A DNA stretch of 64,000 nt from Aceticella autotrophica (GCF_017357865.1 NZ_CP060096.1:1-64000), one strand, 5' to 3'. Counted from the first letter of the stretch, positions 11,591 to 22,339 are shown. Translations and numbers: made by a program. The notes: generated from the letters alone by a model not told the origin.

Positions 11591-11624
11591 AACCACGATT
11601 TATTGTGGTTTTATCCTTCATTTT
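11582..11624 (+). terminator. Terminator of gyrB-gyrA
   Basis: A perfect 15-bp stem, GAAGGATAAAACCAC (11582-11596) with GTGGTTTTATCCTTC (11605-11619), is followed by ATTTT. The left arm includes the gyrA stop codon. Confidence 0.9.
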
Positions 11625-11745
11625 ACTATAAAATGGTTTGTAATATATTAGCTATAATAAACAGAAATGAATTTTTATTGATTAATTATTTAAAAATTTT
11701 AATAAATGTAAACGATGGATTATTTAAAATTTACAAAAAATTAAT

Positions 11746-11774
11746 TTGACTTAAATATATAAAACTGATAAAAT
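11746..11774 (+). promoter_or_regulatory. Promoter of the ilv-leu operon
   Basis: TTGACT (11746-11751), a 17-base spacer and TAAAAT (11769-11774), placed about 40 bases before the first T-box stem. Confidence 0.75.
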
Positions 11775-11810
11775 AGCATATAAATCCACTTAATTTAATA
11801 TTTTAATTTT

Positions 11811-12060
11811 CAGCGATGAAAGAGAGGGGTATATTATGTAAGCTGAAGAGAGCCGATGTTTGCTGCAAATCGGTGCTTGCATGTATATTTGATCGCTCCG
11901 GAGCAGTATAGTTGAAACATAAGTAGGCTATACCGTAGGTCTGCGTTAAAGATAAGTATAATTACTTGCTGAGGTTATTATCGTGAGATAATAGCGAATT
12001 CAGGTGGTATCGCGTGGACAGTTCCTCGCCCTGACTTTTTTAGGGCGAGGTTATTTTTTA
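11811..12060 (+). promoter_or_regulatory. T-box riboswitch controlling branched-chain amino acid synthesis
   Basis: T-box leaders bind an uncharged tRNA and then switch from terminator to antiterminator. Seen here: a long stem I closed by AGCGAT (11813-11818) with ATCGCT (11892-11897), the conserved T-box core GGTGGTATCGCG (12003-12014), and a terminator CCTCGCCCT/AGGGCGAGG (12024-12050) with a T run. ATC, an Ile codon, overlaps the closing stem at 11892-11894 and is a possible specifier, but I cannot fix the specifier loop by eye. The operon downstream makes Leu, Ile and Val, so the sensed tRNA should be one of these. Confidence 0.92.
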
Positions 12061-12074
12061 AGGAGGTGGTAAAT

Positions 12075-12581
12075 ATATTACATGTAATTTCGGTTTTGGT
12101 AGAAAATCATTCTGGAGTATTATCAAGGGTTGTAAGTCTTTTTTCCAGGAGAGGTTACAATATTGAAAGTCTTGCTGTTGGTCCCTCCGAACAAAAAGAT
12201 ATATCCAGAATAACGTTGACAGTCAATGGTGATGATTATGTTATAACACAGATCATGAGACAGCTTAAAAAATTGTATGAAGTAATAAAAGTACAGGACC
12301 TAAGTGCATATGATAATGTATCAAGAGAGCTTCTCATGGTAAAAGTAGGGATTGATTCAAATACACGGGATAATATTACTCAAATAGCAGAAACTTTTAG
12401 AGGAAAAATAATCGATATATCACTTAATTCGCTTATTATTGAAATTACTGGTGATAGTGAAAAAATTAATGCTTTTATTAACCTAATCAAGCAATTTGAG
12501 GTAAAAGAACTCGTGAGAACAGGTTTAATTTCTCTTGAAAGAGGAAGCAGAACTTTAAAAGAATATAAGGAGGAAATTTAA
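12075..12581 (+). CDS. ilvN: Acetolactate synthase small (regulatory) subunit, apparent ATA start
   Basis: This ACT-domain subunit binds valine and stimulates the catalytic subunit IlvB. The conserved N-terminus [21 protein letters not shown] and [13 protein letters not shown] are clear. The only strong RBS, AAGGAGG at 12060-12066, would overlap the in-frame GTG at 12066 and so cannot serve it. Eight bases after the RBS stands ATA (12075) followed by TTA CAT GTA, exactly where the family usually has its methionine, giving 168 residues. No in-frame ATG, GTG or TTG is as well placed. The catalytic partner ilvB is at the far end of the operon. Confidence 0.9.
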   Translation: MLHVISVLVENHSGVLSRVVSLFSRRGYNIESLAVGPSEQKDISRITLTVNGDDYVITQIMRQLKKLYEVIKVQDLSAYDNVSRELLMVKVGIDSNTRDNITQIAETFRGKIIDISLNSLIIEITGDSEKINAFINLIKQFEVKELVRTGLISLERGSRTLKEYKEEI

Positions 12582-12582
12582 T

Positions 12583-13578
12583 ATGGCTAAAATGTTTTAT
12601 AATGAAGATGCGGATTTAAATCTTTTGAAGGGTAAAAAAATAGCGATAATTGGATATGGAAGTCAAGGTCATGCTCATGCTTTAAATCTCAAGGATTCAG
12701 GTCTTGATGTTGTTGTAGGGCTTTATGAAAAAAGTAAATCGAGAGAAAGAGCTGAAACTGCAGGTCTTAAAGTAATGAGTGTTGAGGATGCTGCGGAGGC
12801 TGCTAATGTTATAATGATGCTTATTCCTGATGAAAAACAATCTAAGGTATACAAGGAAAGCATTGAAAAACATTTAAAAGAAGGGGATGCACTGGCATTT
12901 GCACATGGATTTAACATACATTTTCATCAGATAGTTCCGCCAAAATATGTTGATGTATTTATGGTGGCACCAAAAGGACCGGGTCATCTTGTAAGAAGAG
13001 TATATGAAGAAGGCAAAGGGGTACCCGACCTTGTTGCGGTATATCAGAATTTTACAGGTAAAGCATTTGATACAGCATTAGCATATGCGAAGGGGATTGG
13101 TGGAACAAGAGCAGGTGTTATTGAAACCACATTTAAAGAGGAAACTGAAACAGACCTTTTTGGTGAGCAAGCGGTACTTTGCGGTGGTGTAACGGAATTG
13201 ATGAAAGCAGGCTTTGAAACACTTGTTGAGGCAGGTTATCAACCAGAAATAGCATATTTTGAATGCATCAATGAAATGAAATTAATTATTGACCTTATAT
13301 ATGAAGGCGGATTCAGCAAAATGAGATATTCAATATCTGATACAGCAGAATTTGGTGATTATGTAACAGGTAAAAGAATAATTACAGAAGAAACAAGAAA
13401 AGAAATGAAAAATGTTTTATCAGAGATACAGAATGGTGAATTTGCAAAGAAATGGCTCTTGGAAAATCAAGTTGGAAGACCTTCATTTAATGCAATAAGA
13501 GAAAGGGAAGCAAATTCAAAAGTGGAACAGGTAGGAAATCACTTGCGTAGTATGATGGCGTGGTTGAAGAAGGATTGA
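12583..13578 (+). CDS. ilvC: Ketol-acid reductoisomerase
   Basis: IlvC isomerises and reduces acetolactate or acetohydroxybutyrate, the second common step to Val, Leu and Ile. At 331 residues it is a class I (short) enzyme. The nucleotide-binding loop is [19 protein letters not shown] (about 20-38), and the metal ligands lie in [14 protein letters not shown] (about 190) and in the Glu-rich [14 protein letters not shown]. The start comes one base after the ilvN stop, with AAGGAGG inside the ilvN end, so the two are tightly coupled. Confidence 0.97.
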   Translation: MAKMFYNEDADLNLLKGKKIAIIGYGSQGHAHALNLKDSGLDVVVGLYEKSKSRERAETAGLKVMSVEDAAEAANVIMMLIPDEKQSKVYKESIEKHLKEGDALAFAHGFNIHFHQIVPPKYVDVFMVAPKGPGHLVRRVYEEGKGVPDLVAVYQNFTGKAFDTALAYAKGIGGTRAGVIETTFKEETETDLFGEQAVLCGGVTELMKAGFETLVEAGYQPEIAYFECINEMKLIIDLIYEGGFSKMRYSISDTAEFGDYVTGKRIITEETRKEMKNVLSEIQNGEFAKKWLLENQVGRPSFNAIREREANSKVEQVGNHLRSMMAWLKKD

Positions 13579-13593
13579 TATGGAGGTTATTAT

Positions 13594-14787
13594 ATGGGGG
13601 ATAGAAAAGTCATTGTTTTTGATACCACTTTAAGAGATGGTGAACAAACACCCGGTGTTAGTTTTAATAAAGAAGATAAATATAAAATTGCTGAAAAGCT
13701 TAAAAAACTTGGTGTAGATGTTTTGGAAGCGGGTTTTCCGGCTGCATCTAACGGAGATTTTGAAGCTGTTAAAAACATTGCAGAAAATTTAAAGGAAATT
13801 ACAATAGCTGCTCTGGGAAGATCGGTAAAAGAAGATATAGACAGAGCTTATGAAGCCTTAAAGCATGCTGAAAAATCAAGAATGCATTTATTTATAGCAA
13901 CATCAGATTTACACATAAAATACAAATTAAAAATGACAAAGGACGAAGTACTTAAAAGAGCTGTTGAAAGTATAAAATATGCAAAAGGTAAATTTGATGA
14001 AATACAATTTTCTGCAGAAGATGCATCGAGAAGCGATTATGATTTTCTGACGAAAGTTTTCAGTGAAGTCATAGATGCAGGTGCAAGTATAATTAATGTG
14101 CCAGATACTGTAGGTTATTCTGTACCGGGGGAATTTGGCAAGATGATTGCATATTTGAAAAAAAACATTCCCAATATTGATAATGTTATTTTAAGTACAC
14201 ATTGTCATAATGATCTTGGTATGGCAGTAGCCAATTCTCTTTCAGCAATTGAAAATGGTGCAGACCAGATAGAGGTTACAGTATGCGGTATTGGTGAAAG
14301 AGCAGGAAATGCAGCACTTGAAGAGGTTGTTATGGCACTTGATACAAGAAAGGATTATTTTAATGTATTCCATAACATCAATAAAAAAGAAATATATTCA
14401 ACATGCAGCCTTGTAAGTGAAATTGCAGGTATAAAATTACAGCCCAATAAGCCGATTGTTGGTGTAAATGCCTTTAGGCATCAGGCAGGTGTTCATCAAC
14501 ATGGTGTAATGAAAAACAGGATGACATATGAGATTTTAAATCCGGAGGATATAGGTATTGAAACAGAACATTTCGTCTTAGGTAAGCTATCAGGCAGAAA
14601 TGCTTTTGAATTAAAGGTTGAAAAACTTGGATATAAACTTTCACATGATGAAATTGATAAAGCATTTAAAAAATTTAAAGAGCTTGCAGATGAGAAAAAA
14701 ATAGTAGAAGATGAAGATATAGTAAATATCATAAAAGAACAGCTTGAAAAAGATAAGAAATTAAAGGAGGGAGAAGTTTGGGTCTAA
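13594..14787 (+). CDS. leuA: 2-isopropylmalate synthase lacking the C-terminal regulatory domain
   Basis: LeuA condenses acetyl-CoA with 2-ketoisovalerate, the first committed step to leucine. The TIM-barrel motifs are present: [15 protein letters not shown] (about 9), the metal-binding [13 protein letters not shown] (about 205) and [13 protein letters not shown] (about 294). The protein is only 397 residues; the usual enzyme is roughly 500, ending in a LeuA allosteric domain that is missing here. The end is not an obvious frameshift: it reads into a normal stop that overlaps leuC by ten bases. Related acyltransferases (citramalate or homocitrate synthase) are alternatives, but the leuCDB context favours LeuA. 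Confidence 0.9.
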   Translation: MGDRKVIVFDTTLRDGEQTPGVSFNKEDKYKIAEKLKKLGVDVLEAGFPAASNGDFEAVKNIAENLKEITIAALGRSVKEDIDRAYEALKHAEKSRMHLFIATSDLHIKYKLKMTKDEVLKRAVESIKYAKGKFDEIQFSAEDASRSDYDFLTKVFSEVIDAGASIINVPDTVGYSVPGEFGKMIAYLKKNIPNIDNVILSTHCHNDLGMAVANSLSAIENGADQIEVTVCGIGERAGNAALEEVVMALDTRKDYFNVFHNINKKEIYSTCSLVSEIAGIKLQPNKPIVGVNAFRHQAGVHQHGVMKNRMTYEILNPEDIGIETEHFVLGKLSGRNAFELKVEKLGYKLSHDEIDKAFKKFKELADEKKIVEDEDIVNIIKEQLEKDKKLKEGEVWV

Positions 14788-16031
14788 CTTTGACGCAAAA
14801 AATACTTTCACATAAGGTAGGTCATCCTGTACATGCAGGAGAATTGATTGAAGCTGATGTGGATATGGTTCTTGGAAATGACGTAACAGCACCGGTTGCT
14901 ATAAGAGAATTTAAAAAAATTGGTGTAGATGTATTTGATAAAAACAAGATTGCCCTTGTACCGGATCATTTTGTACCGAATAAAGATATTAAATCCGCAG
15001 AGCAGGTAAATATAGTAAGAAAATTTGCAAGAGAATATGGAATAGTTAATTTTTTTGAAGTAGGTCAGATGGGTATAGAGCATGCCCTTTTGCCTGAAAA
15101 AGGTCTTGTATTGCCTGGAGAGATAGCCATAGGTGCAGATTCACATACATGTACCTATGGTGCAATCAGTTGCTTTTCAACAGGGGTAGGCAGTACAGAT
15201 ATGGCTTGTGCAATGGCGACAGGCAAGGCTTGGTTTAAAGTGCCTGAAGCTATTAAGTTTAATCTGAAAGGAAAATTATCAAAATGGGTCAGTGGTAAGG
15301 ATGTTATCTTGTATATAATTGGAAAAATCGGTGTTGATGGTGCTCTTTATAAATCAATGGAATTTACAGGTGATTTAAGTTCACTTTCAATTGATGATAG
15401 ATTTACAATTGCAAACATGGCAATAGAAGCAGGGGCTAAAAACGGTATTTTTGAATTTGATGAAATTACCGAGGATTATATTAAAGAAAGAGCAAATAGG
15501 GAATATAAGGTATTTAAAGCAGATGAAGATGCTATATACAGTGAAGTTTATGAGATAGATTTATCAGAAATAAAACCTCAAGTAGCATTTCCACATCTTC
15601 CAGAAAATACAAAGTCGATAGATGAAGTGAAAGATATAAAAATAGATCAGGTTGTAATAGGTTCATGTACAAACGGTCGTATGGAAGATATGAAAATAAC
15701 TTACGAGATATTGAAAGGAAAAAAAGTACATCCAGATGTCCGGCTTTTAATATTCCCGGCAACACAGGATATTTATCTTGAAAGTATAAAAAAAGGATAT
15801 ATTGAAGAATTTATAAAGGCAGGTGCAGCTGTATCAACACCTACATGCGGACCTTGTCTTGGTGGTCATATGGGAATTCTTGCAAAGGGTGAAAGAGCAA
15901 TATCTACCACAAACAGAAACTTTGTAGGAAGAATGGGTCATACAGAAAGTGAAGTATACCTTGCAAGCCCGGCAGTTGCGGCAGCATCAGCTATAAAGGG
16001 ATATATAGCAAGTCCTGAGGAGGTGGTTTAA
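14778..16031 (+). CDS. leuC: 3-isopropylmalate dehydratase large subunit
   Basis: LeuC with LeuD isomerises 2-isopropylmalate to 3-isopropylmalate through a [4Fe-4S] cluster. The 417-residue product belongs to the shorter LeuC clade. Cluster cysteines are in [11 protein letters not shown] (about 296) and [13 protein letters not shown] (about 355). The substrate-binding [10 protein letters not shown] segment is near 118. The start is TTG at 14778, inside the end of leuA, preceded by AAAGGAGGGA. Its stop overlaps the leuD ATG by one base. Confidence 0.96.
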   Translation: MGLTLTQKILSHKVGHPVHAGELIEADVDMVLGNDVTAPVAIREFKKIGVDVFDKNKIALVPDHFVPNKDIKSAEQVNIVRKFAREYGIVNFFEVGQMGIEHALLPEKGLVLPGEIAIGADSHTCTYGAISCFSTGVGSTDMACAMATGKAWFKVPEAIKFNLKGKLSKWVSGKDVILYIIGKIGVDGALYKSMEFTGDLSSLSIDDRFTIANMAIEAGAKNGIFEFDEITEDYIKERANREYKVFKADEDAIYSEVYEIDLSEIKPQVAFPHLPENTKSIDEVKDIKIDQVVIGSCTNGRMEDMKITYEILKGKKVHPDVRLLIFPATQDIYLESIKKGYIEEFIKAGAAVSTPTCGPCLGGHMGILAKGERAISTTNRNFVGRMGHTESEVYLASPAVAAASAIKGYIASPEEVV

Positions 16032-16516
16032 TGGAGGGTAAAGCAATAAAATATGGAGACAATGTAGATACAGATGTTATTATACCGGCAAGATTTTTAA
16101 ACACATCAGATCCAAAAGAACTTGCATTGCATTGTATGGAGGATATTGATAAAAATTTCAAGAATAAGGTTAATAAGGGAGATATCATGGTTGCAGGCTA
16201 TAATTTTGGATGTGGGTCCTCCAGGGAGCATGCACCGCTTGCTATAAAAGAATCCGGTATTTCATGTGTTATAGCAAAATCCTTTGCAAGAATATTTTAT
16301 AGGAATTCTATTAATATAGGTCTTCCGATTTTAGAATGCAGTGATGCAGTTGATGCCATTGAAGAAGGTGATTTAATATCCATTGATACTGAAAGTGGAA
16401 GCATAAAAAATATCACAAAAGGTGAGATATATAAATCACAACCGTTTCCAGATTTTATTAAAGAAATTATTAATAATGGCGGACTGATAAATTATGTTAA
16501 GGGGAAGGTGAAATAA
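16031..16516 (+). CDS. leuD: 3-isopropylmalate dehydratase small subunit
   Basis: LeuD is the swivel domain that completes the isopropylmalate isomerase active site. The 161-residue protein has the signature [17 protein letters not shown] (about 54-70) and the early [16 protein letters not shown] typical of the short LeuD clade that pairs with 420-residue LeuC proteins. The ATG shares a base with the leuC stop and follows GAGGAGGTGG. The next gene, leuB, again overlaps by one base. Confidence 0.97.
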   Translation: MEGKAIKYGDNVDTDVIIPARFLNTSDPKELALHCMEDIDKNFKNKVNKGDIMVAGYNFGCGSSREHAPLAIKESGISCVIAKSFARIFYRNSINIGLPILECSDAVDAIEEGDLISIDTESGSIKNITKGEIYKSQPFPDFIKEIINNGGLINYVKGKVK

Positions 16517-17592
16517 TGTATAAAATTGCAGTGCTTCCTGGTGATGGAATAGGACCGGAAGTAATAAATGAAGCATTAAAGGTATTAGATGTTATTTCAA
16601 AAAAATTTAATGTAAAATTTGATGTAAAAGAATATGCCTTTGGAGGTATAGCTATTGATAAATTTGGATGTCCATACCCAAAGGAAACAGAAAATGCATG
16701 TCTTAATAGTGATGCGGTATTATTGGGAGCTGTTGGCGGATATAAATGGGATATACTTAATGGAGATAAGAGACCGGAAGCAGGGCTTCTTGCTTTAAGA
16801 AAAAGTCTTGGTGTATATGCAAATTTAAGACCTGCAACACTTTTTAAACCCTTAAAAAGTGCATCACCTTTAAAAGATGAACTGTTAAAGGATGGGCTTG
16901 ATATTCTTGTTGTAAGAGAATTAACAGGTGGCATGTATTTTGGACCAAGAGGGACAGAAAAAATAGATGGCGGTTTTAAGGCATATGATACGGAGGTTTA
17001 CGAAACAGCAGAAATAAAAAGGATAGCCATAACTGCCTTTGAAACGGCAAGAAAAAGAAACAAGAAGATTACATCTGTTGATAAAGCAAATATACTTGAT
17101 ACTTCAAGGCTTTGGAGAAGTATTGTTAATGAGATAAGCAAGGATTATCCTGATGTGGAGTTAAACCACATGTATGTTGATAATTGTGCTATGCAGCTTA
17201 TAAAAGATCCTTCCCAATTTGATATAATACTTACATCTAATATCTTTGGAGATATTTTAAGTGATGAGGCATCACAACTGACAGGTTCTATTGGAATGCT
17301 TCCATCTGCCAGCTTAAGAGGTGATAAAGTAGGATTATATGAACCTATACATGGCTCTGCACCGGATATAGCGGGAACAAAGAAAGCAAACCCTCTTGCT
17401 ACGATATTGTCTGTTGCTATGATGCTGGAATATTCCTTTGATATGAAGGATGCTTCAAATGCGATTAAAGAAGCTGTTAATAAGGTGTTGGAAGACGGAT
17501 ATAGGACAGCTGACCTTGGCAAAGGAAAGTTGGTCAATACTGAAGAAATGGGAGATAAGGTAGCAGAATATATTGGGGTGGTAAAATGTTAA
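16516..17592 (+). CDS. leuB: 3-isopropylmalate dehydrogenase
   Basis: LeuB oxidatively decarboxylates 3-isopropylmalate with NAD to 2-ketoisocaproate. The 358-residue product has the family motifs [16 protein letters not shown] at the N-terminus, the [13 protein letters not shown] loop (about 134), the metal-binding [17 protein letters not shown] (about 242) and [13 protein letters not shown] (about 275), the adenine-binding turn. It overlaps leuD by one base and ilvD by seven, consistent with one polycistronic message. Confidence 0.97.
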   Translation: MYKIAVLPGDGIGPEVINEALKVLDVISKKFNVKFDVKEYAFGGIAIDKFGCPYPKETENACLNSDAVLLGAVGGYKWDILNGDKRPEAGLLALRKSLGVYANLRPATLFKPLKSASPLKDELLKDGLDILVVRELTGGMYFGPRGTEKIDGGFKAYDTEVYETAEIKRIAITAFETARKRNKKITSVDKANILDTSRLWRSIVNEISKDYPDVELNHMYVDNCAMQLIKDPSQFDIILTSNIFGDILSDEASQLTGSIGMLPSASLRGDKVGLYEPIHGSAPDIAGTKKANPLATILSVAMMLEYSFDMKDASNAIKEAVNKVLEDGYRTADLGKGKLVNTEEMGDKVAEYIGVVKC

Positions 17593-19244
17593 GCGATCAG
17601 GTAAAAAAAGGTGCGGAGAAGGCGCCCCATAGGTCATTATTATATGCTTTAGGACTTACAGATGAGGAGTTAGAGCGACCTATTATAGGTGTTGCAAATT
17701 CAAAAAACGATATAATTCCGGGGCATATAAACCTTGATAAAATTGCTGAAGCTGTAAAAGCAGGTATCAGAATGGCAGGAGGTACACCAATTGAATTTTC
17801 TACAATAGGTGTATGTGATGGTATTGCTATGAACCATAAGGGAATGAAATATTCACTTGGCAGCAGGGAACTTATTGCAGACAGCGTAGAAATAATGGCA
17901 ATGGCACATGGCTTTGACGGTCTTGTCCTTATACCAAACTGCGATAAGATTGTTCCGGGAATGTTGATGGCTGCCGCAAGACTTAATATACCATCAATCG
18001 CAGTAAGCGGTGGTCCAATGCTTGCAGGGAGATATAAAGACGCTCCAAATGACCTTAGTTTATTATTTGAAGCCGTTGGTTCATTTAAATCCGGGAAAAT
18101 TTCCGATAAAGATTTACATGACATGGAAATATCTGCATGTCCCACTTGTGGGTCATGTTCAGGAATGTATACCGCAAATACAATGAATTGTTTAACAGAG
18201 GTTCTTGGTATGGGGCTTCCGGGTAATGGTACAATTCCGGCTGTATATTCAGACAGGATTAGACTTGCAAAACATGCCGGAATGAAGATAATGGAGCTTA
18301 TTAAAAAGGATATAAAACCTTGTGATATTCTTACGAAAGATGCATTTATAAATGCTTTTTGTGCAGATATGGCACTTGGCGGTTCAACAAATACCCTTTT
18401 GCATTTAAAAGCAATTGCACATGAAGCGGGAGTTGAAATATCGCTTGATGAAATAAATAAAATAAGTGCGAAAGTACCAAATCTCTGTAAACTTAGTCCT
18501 GCAGGGAAATACCACATAGAAGACTTACATTTTGCAGGTGGTATTCCGGCAATATTAAATGAACTTACAAAGATAAATGCAATAAATACGGAATTAATTA
18601 CTGTAACAGGTAAAACAGTTGGTGAGAATATAAAGGATGCTTATATAAAAAATCATGATGTAATAAAATCTGTTGAAAATCCTTATAGCAAAACAGGCGG
18701 GCTTGCGGTATTGTTTGGTAACATTGCAAAAGATGGGGCTGTTGTTAAAGCATCTGCCGTATCAGAAGAAATGCTTAAACATAAAGGTCCTGCAAGGGTA
18801 TTTAATTCTGAAGATGAGGCTATATCAGCAATATACAATGGTGAGATAAAAAAAGGTGATGTTGTTGTTATAAGGTATGAAGGACCTAAAGGAGGTCCCG
18901 GGATGAGGGAAATGCTTTCTCCAACATCGGCACTTGCAGGTATGGGACTTGATAAAGATGTGGCATTAATAACTGATGGAAGATTTTCCGGGGCTACAAG
19001 GGGTGCATGTATCGGTCATGTATCACCTGAAGCGATGGAAGGTGGAGAAATAGCTATAATAAATGATGGAGATATTATAGAAATTGATATTCCTGCAAGG
19101 AAACTCAATGTGAAGTTAAGTGATGATGAGATAAAATCAAGGTTTCAGAATTGGATTAAACCTGAACCCAAGATTAAAAAAGGATATATGGCAAGGTATG
19201 CGAATCAGGTTACATCAGCTAGTACAGGGGCAGTTTTTAAATGA
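17586..19244 (+). CDS. ilvD: Dihydroxy-acid dehydratase
   Basis: IlvD removes water from dihydroxy-isovalerate or -methylvalerate, the third common step to Val and Ile. The 552-residue enzyme carries the Fe-S cysteine segments [12 protein letters not shown] (about 118) and [19 protein letters not shown] (about 188), and the C-terminal motif [21 protein letters not shown] (about 462-482). The ATG lies inside the end of leuB, with GGGGTGG upstream. A 65-base gap with its own strong RBS then leads to ilvB. Confidence 0.97.
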   Translation: MLSDQVKKGAEKAPHRSLLYALGLTDEELERPIIGVANSKNDIIPGHINLDKIAEAVKAGIRMAGGTPIEFSTIGVCDGIAMNHKGMKYSLGSRELIADSVEIMAMAHGFDGLVLIPNCDKIVPGMLMAAARLNIPSIAVSGGPMLAGRYKDAPNDLSLLFEAVGSFKSGKISDKDLHDMEISACPTCGSCSGMYTANTMNCLTEVLGMGLPGNGTIPAVYSDRIRLAKHAGMKIMELIKKDIKPCDILTKDAFINAFCADMALGGSTNTLLHLKAIAHEAGVEISLDEINKISAKVPNLCKLSPAGKYHIEDLHFAGGIPAILNELTKINAINTELITVTGKTVGENIKDAYIKNHDVIKSVENPYSKTGGLAVLFGNIAKDGAVVKASAVSEEMLKHKGPARVFNSEDEAISAIYNGEIKKGDVVVIRYEGPKGGPGMREMLSPTSALAGMGLDKDVALITDGRFSGATRGACIGHVSPEAMEGGEIAIINDGDIIEIDIPARKLNVKLSDDEIKSRFQNWIKPEPKIKKGYMARYANQVTSASTGAVFK

Positions 19245-19309
19245 TATCTTGATGTTAATAAATAAGGATATTTACATTCTTGTTTGAAGGTTATAAAGGA
19301 GGTGGTATT

Positions 19310-20965
19310 ATGATATTAAAAGGTGCCCAAGTAATTATAGAAGTATTAAAAGAAATGGGTGTTGATACTATTTTTGGAATACCGGGGGGTTCAGTAATTC
19401 CGCTTTATGATGCATTGTATGATTCCGATATAAAACACGTATTGGCAACACATGAGCAAATGGCAGCACATATGGCTGATGGATATGCAAGGGTAACAGG
19501 AAGAGTTGGTGTATGTATAGCAACATCAGGTCCGGGAGCTACAAATCTTGTAACAGGTATTGCAAATGCATATATGGATTCAATACCTATTGTTGCAATA
19601 ACGGGTCAGGTGCCGACAAATATGATAGGCAAGGATTCTTTTCAGGAGGTTGATATTGCAGGTATAACAATGCCAATAACAAAGCATAATTTTATTGTTA
19701 AAACACCTGAAAAATTGCCGGATATTTTAAGAGAAGCATTTTATATAGCCAAGAGGGGAAGACCGGGTCCGGTACTTGTGGATGTACCAAAAGATATTCA
19801 AACAGCCGATATAGATTATGTTAAAAGAAAAGACCATTATGTAGAAAGAGAAAATTTAAGGGTTGAAGAAGATAATTTGAATAACGCTATTCAGCTGATA
19901 TTAAAAAGTAAAAGACCTGTTATATTTGCAGGTGGGGGTGTCATATTGTCAAATGCCTCCAAGATTTTATTAGATTTTGCAAATAAAATGCAAATACCTG
20001 TAGCGACCTCTTTAATGGGGCTTGGAAGTTTTCCTGAGGACCATGAACTTTCATTAGGACTTATAGGAATGCACGGCAGTAAATTTGCCAACCTTGCGGT
20101 ATATAAATCTGACCTTTTAATAGCAATCGGGACAAGGTTCAGTGATCGTGTTGTAGGGAAATGCGAAAAATTTGCACCCATGGCAAAAATTATTCATATG
20201 GACATAGACCCTGCTGAAATAGGAAAAAATATTAAGATAGATGTGCCTCTTGTTGGAGATATAAAAGAAATATTGACACTTCTTAATGATAAAATTCCTG
20301 TAATTAGACATGAAGAATGGATAAACGAACTTCATGAAATGAAAGAAACAAACATATTTAAATATAAGAATGATGATATATTGAGACCACAGTGGATTGT
20401 TGAAAAGATACAAGAAATAGGAAAAGACAATCTTATTATGACAACAGAAGTTGGACAAAATCAAATGTGGACAGCACAGTATTTTAAATTTAAGGAGCCA
20501 AGAACATTTGTAACATCAGGAGGTCTTGGTACAATGGGTTTTGGATTACCTGCGGCACTTGGGGCACAGGTAGGGCGACCTGATAAAAGGGTTATTAATA
20601 TGGCAGGCGATGGAAGTATCAGAATGAATATACATGCATTTGAAACAGCAGCCATTTACAACATTCCTGTTATTACAATAATATTAAACAACCAGGCACT
20701 TGGAATGGTAAGACAGTGGCAAAATCTTTTATATGATAAAAGATTTTCTCATACAGACTTAAATGCAAATTTAAATTTCACAAAAATTGCTGAAGCCTTC
20801 GGTGTTGAGGCTGAAAGGATTAATACAAAAGAACAATTTGAAAACGCCTTTAAAAAGGCTATATCATTAAATAAGCCTTATGTTATAGAGTGTATGATAG
20901 ACAAAGATGAAATGGTTCTGCCATTTATTCCAGCAGGCGGAACAGTTGAAAATACCATAGAATAG
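19310..20965 (+). CDS. ilvB: Acetolactate synthase large (catalytic) subunit
   Basis: IlvB makes acetolactate or acetohydroxybutyrate from pyruvate using thiamine diphosphate and FAD. The 551-residue protein shows the catalytic glutamate in ATHEQMAAHMADGYAR (about 45), the TPP-binding GDGSIRMNIHAFETAAIYN segment (about 430) and the GLGTMGFGLPAALGAQ stretch before it. ATG 19310 is chosen over an in-frame start at 19280 because AAAGGAGGTGG sits just before it and MILKGAQVIIEVLKE fits the family. The small subunit ilvN is seven genes upstream, an unusual separation within one operon. Confidence 0.96.
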   Translation: MILKGAQVIIEVLKEMGVDTIFGIPGGSVIPLYDALYDSDIKHVLATHEQMAAHMADGYARVTGRVGVCIATSGPGATNLVTGIANAYMDSIPIVAITGQVPTNMIGKDSFQEVDIAGITMPITKHNFIVKTPEKLPDILREAFYIAKRGRPGPVLVDVPKDIQTADIDYVKRKDHYVERENLRVEEDNLNNAIQLILKSKRPVIFAGGGVILSNASKILLDFANKMQIPVATSLMGLGSFPEDHELSLGLIGMHGSKFANLAVYKSDLLIAIGTRFSDRVVGKCEKFAPMAKIIHMDIDPAEIGKNIKIDVPLVGDIKEILTLLNDKIPVIRHEEWINELHEMKETNIFKYKNDDILRPQWIVEKIQEIGKDNLIMTTEVGQNQMWTAQYFKFKEPRTFVTSGGLGTMGFGLPAALGAQVGRPDKRVINMAGDGSIRMNIHAFETAAIYNIPVITIILNNQALGMVRQWQNLLYDKRFSHTDLNANLNFTKIAEAFGVEAERINTKEQFENAFKKAISLNKPYVIECMIDKDEMVLPFIPAGGTVENTIE

Positions 20966-20974
20966 TTGTATAAT
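20946..20974 (+). promoter_or_regulatory. Promoter of the riboflavin operon
   Basis: TTGAAA (20946-20951), a 17-base spacer and TATAAT (20969-20974). The -35 box lies inside the last codons of ilvB, and the FMN riboswitch begins about 20 bases after the -10 box. Confidence 0.75.
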
Positions 20975-20995
20975 AATATTAAATAAAATAATAGA

Positions 20996-21105
20996 CCTTC
21001 AGGGATCGGTGAAATTCCGTACCGGCGGTAAAGCCCGCAAGCCTTATGGCAGATCTGGTGTAATTCCGGAGCCGACAGTAAAAAGTCTGGATGGAAGAAG
21101 GAAAA
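20996..21105 (+). promoter_or_regulatory. FMN riboswitch (RFN element)
   Basis: The conserved RFN blocks are all present in order: AGGGATCGGTGAAATTCCG, ACCGGCGGTAAAGCCCGC, a GCAGATCTGGTG segment, ATTCCGGAGCCGACAGT and GTCTGGATGGAAGAAGG. FMN binding favours termination at the hairpin at 21179-21209, so riboflavin genes shut off when FMN is high. This is the textbook arrangement ahead of ribD. Confidence 0.98.
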
Positions 21106-21178
21106 ATTATTGGTATCATTCAAAGGTATTAAAAATCCTACCTTAAAAGTGAAACTAAATAATTTAAAAATGTAATTA

Positions 21179-21209
21179 AACCCCTGAAGTTTTAAACTCA
21201 GGGGTTTTT
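21179..21209 (+). terminator. Riboswitch-controlled terminator before ribD
   Basis: AACCCCTGA (21179-21187) pairs with TCAGGGGTT (21199-21207), followed by a T run. It lies between the FMN aptamer and the ribD RBS and is the likely expression platform. Confidence 0.88.
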
Positions 21210-21240
21210 AAACTTCAAATATTAATTGGAGGTGATTCTA

Positions 21241-22320
21241 TTGGAAAAGTACATGAAAAGGGCTTTGGAGCTTGCAAAAAAAGGGTGGGGACATACTAAT
21301 CCAAACCCTCTGGTCGGCGCTGTAATTGTAAAAAATGGAAAAATAATAGGAGAAGGATATCATGAATATTTTGGAGGTCCTCATGCAGAAATAAATGCGT
21401 TAAAAAGTGCGGTTGATGATGTAGATGGCGCAACAATGTTTGTAACCTTAGAACCATGCAGCCATTTTGGTAAAACTCCTCCATGCAGTAATGCTATAAT
21501 CAAATCGGGCATAAAGGAGGTATATATAGCAATGGAGGACCCCAATCCCATGGTTAGAGGGAGGGGGATAAAAATGCTGCAAGAAGCCGGAATAAATGTA
21601 TATCTTGGTATGATGGAAAAGGAGGCAGAGAAGCTTAATGAAATATTCATAAAATATATTACAACAAAACTTCCTTTTGTTATATTAAAATCTGCTATGA
21701 GTATTGATGGAAAGATTGCCTGCTATACGGGGGATTCAAAATGGATAACCGGTGAAAAATCAAGAAAATATGTTCACAATATAAGAGGCAGGGTTTCTGC
21801 AATTATGGTTGGTGTAAATACGGTGATAAAAGACAATCCCCATCTTACAGCAAGAATAGAAGGTTATAAAAGTCCTACAAGAATTGTAGTTGACAGCAAA
21901 GGAAGGATTCCACTTGACTCAAATGTTATAAATGATAAATCCGCAAGGACAATAATTGCAACAACAGAGCTTATGTCTGATAACATCAGGAGAAAGCTTA
22001 AAGAAAGGGATATAGATATAATTGAATTAAAGAATAGCAATGGGAGAGTACCTTTAAAAGAGTTAATGGTAAAACTTGGAGAGCAAAGTATTGACAGCGT
22101 GCTTATTGAAGGAGGTGGAACATTAAATTGGTCTGTCCTTGAAGAAGCTGTAGCAGATAAAATAATGTTTTTTATTGCACCTAAGATTATAGGTGGGAAA
22201 GATGCTATAACGTCAGTAGAGGGTAAGGGTTTTTCTAAGGTGATGGATTCGATAAATTTAAGGGACATTGAGATAGAAAGGATAGAAGATGATATATTAA
22301 TTTCAGGGTATATAAAGTAA
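21241..22320 (+). CDS. ribD: Bifunctional riboflavin biosynthesis protein RibD
   Basis: RibD deaminates and then reduces the pyrimidine intermediate derived from GTP. The N-terminal zinc deaminase domain has HAEINAL (about 50) and PCSHFGKTPPC (about 75-85). The C-terminal NADPH reductase domain starts near 145 (ILKSAMSIDGKIA) with VEGGGTLNWS-type motif near 284. The start is taken as TTG at 21241, six bases after GGAGGTG and matching the common EKYMKRALELAKKG beginning (359 residues); ATG 21253 is the alternative. First gene of the FMN-controlled operon. Confidence 0.96.
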   Translation: MEKYMKRALELAKKGWGHTNPNPLVGAVIVKNGKIIGEGYHEYFGGPHAEINALKSAVDDVDGATMFVTLEPCSHFGKTPPCSNAIIKSGIKEVYIAMEDPNPMVRGRGIKMLQEAGINVYLGMMEKEAEKLNEIFIKYITTKLPFVILKSAMSIDGKIACYTGDSKWITGEKSRKYVHNIRGRVSAIMVGVNTVIKDNPHLTARIEGYKSPTRIVVDSKGRIPLDSNVINDKSARTIIATTELMSDNIRRKLKERDIDIIELKNSNGRVPLKELMVKLGEQSIDSVLIEGGGTLNWSVLEEAVADKIMFFIAPKIIGGKDAITSVEGKGFSKVMDSINLRDIEIERIEDDILISGYIK

Positions 22321-22339
22321 TTATAGTGGAGGAATCAGG

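Noticed and set aside
17597-18517. Long minus-strand frame of 306 codons opposite ilvD
   Set aside because: ilvD on the plus strand is certain; the antisense frame is a codon-bias shadow with no RBS or known domain.
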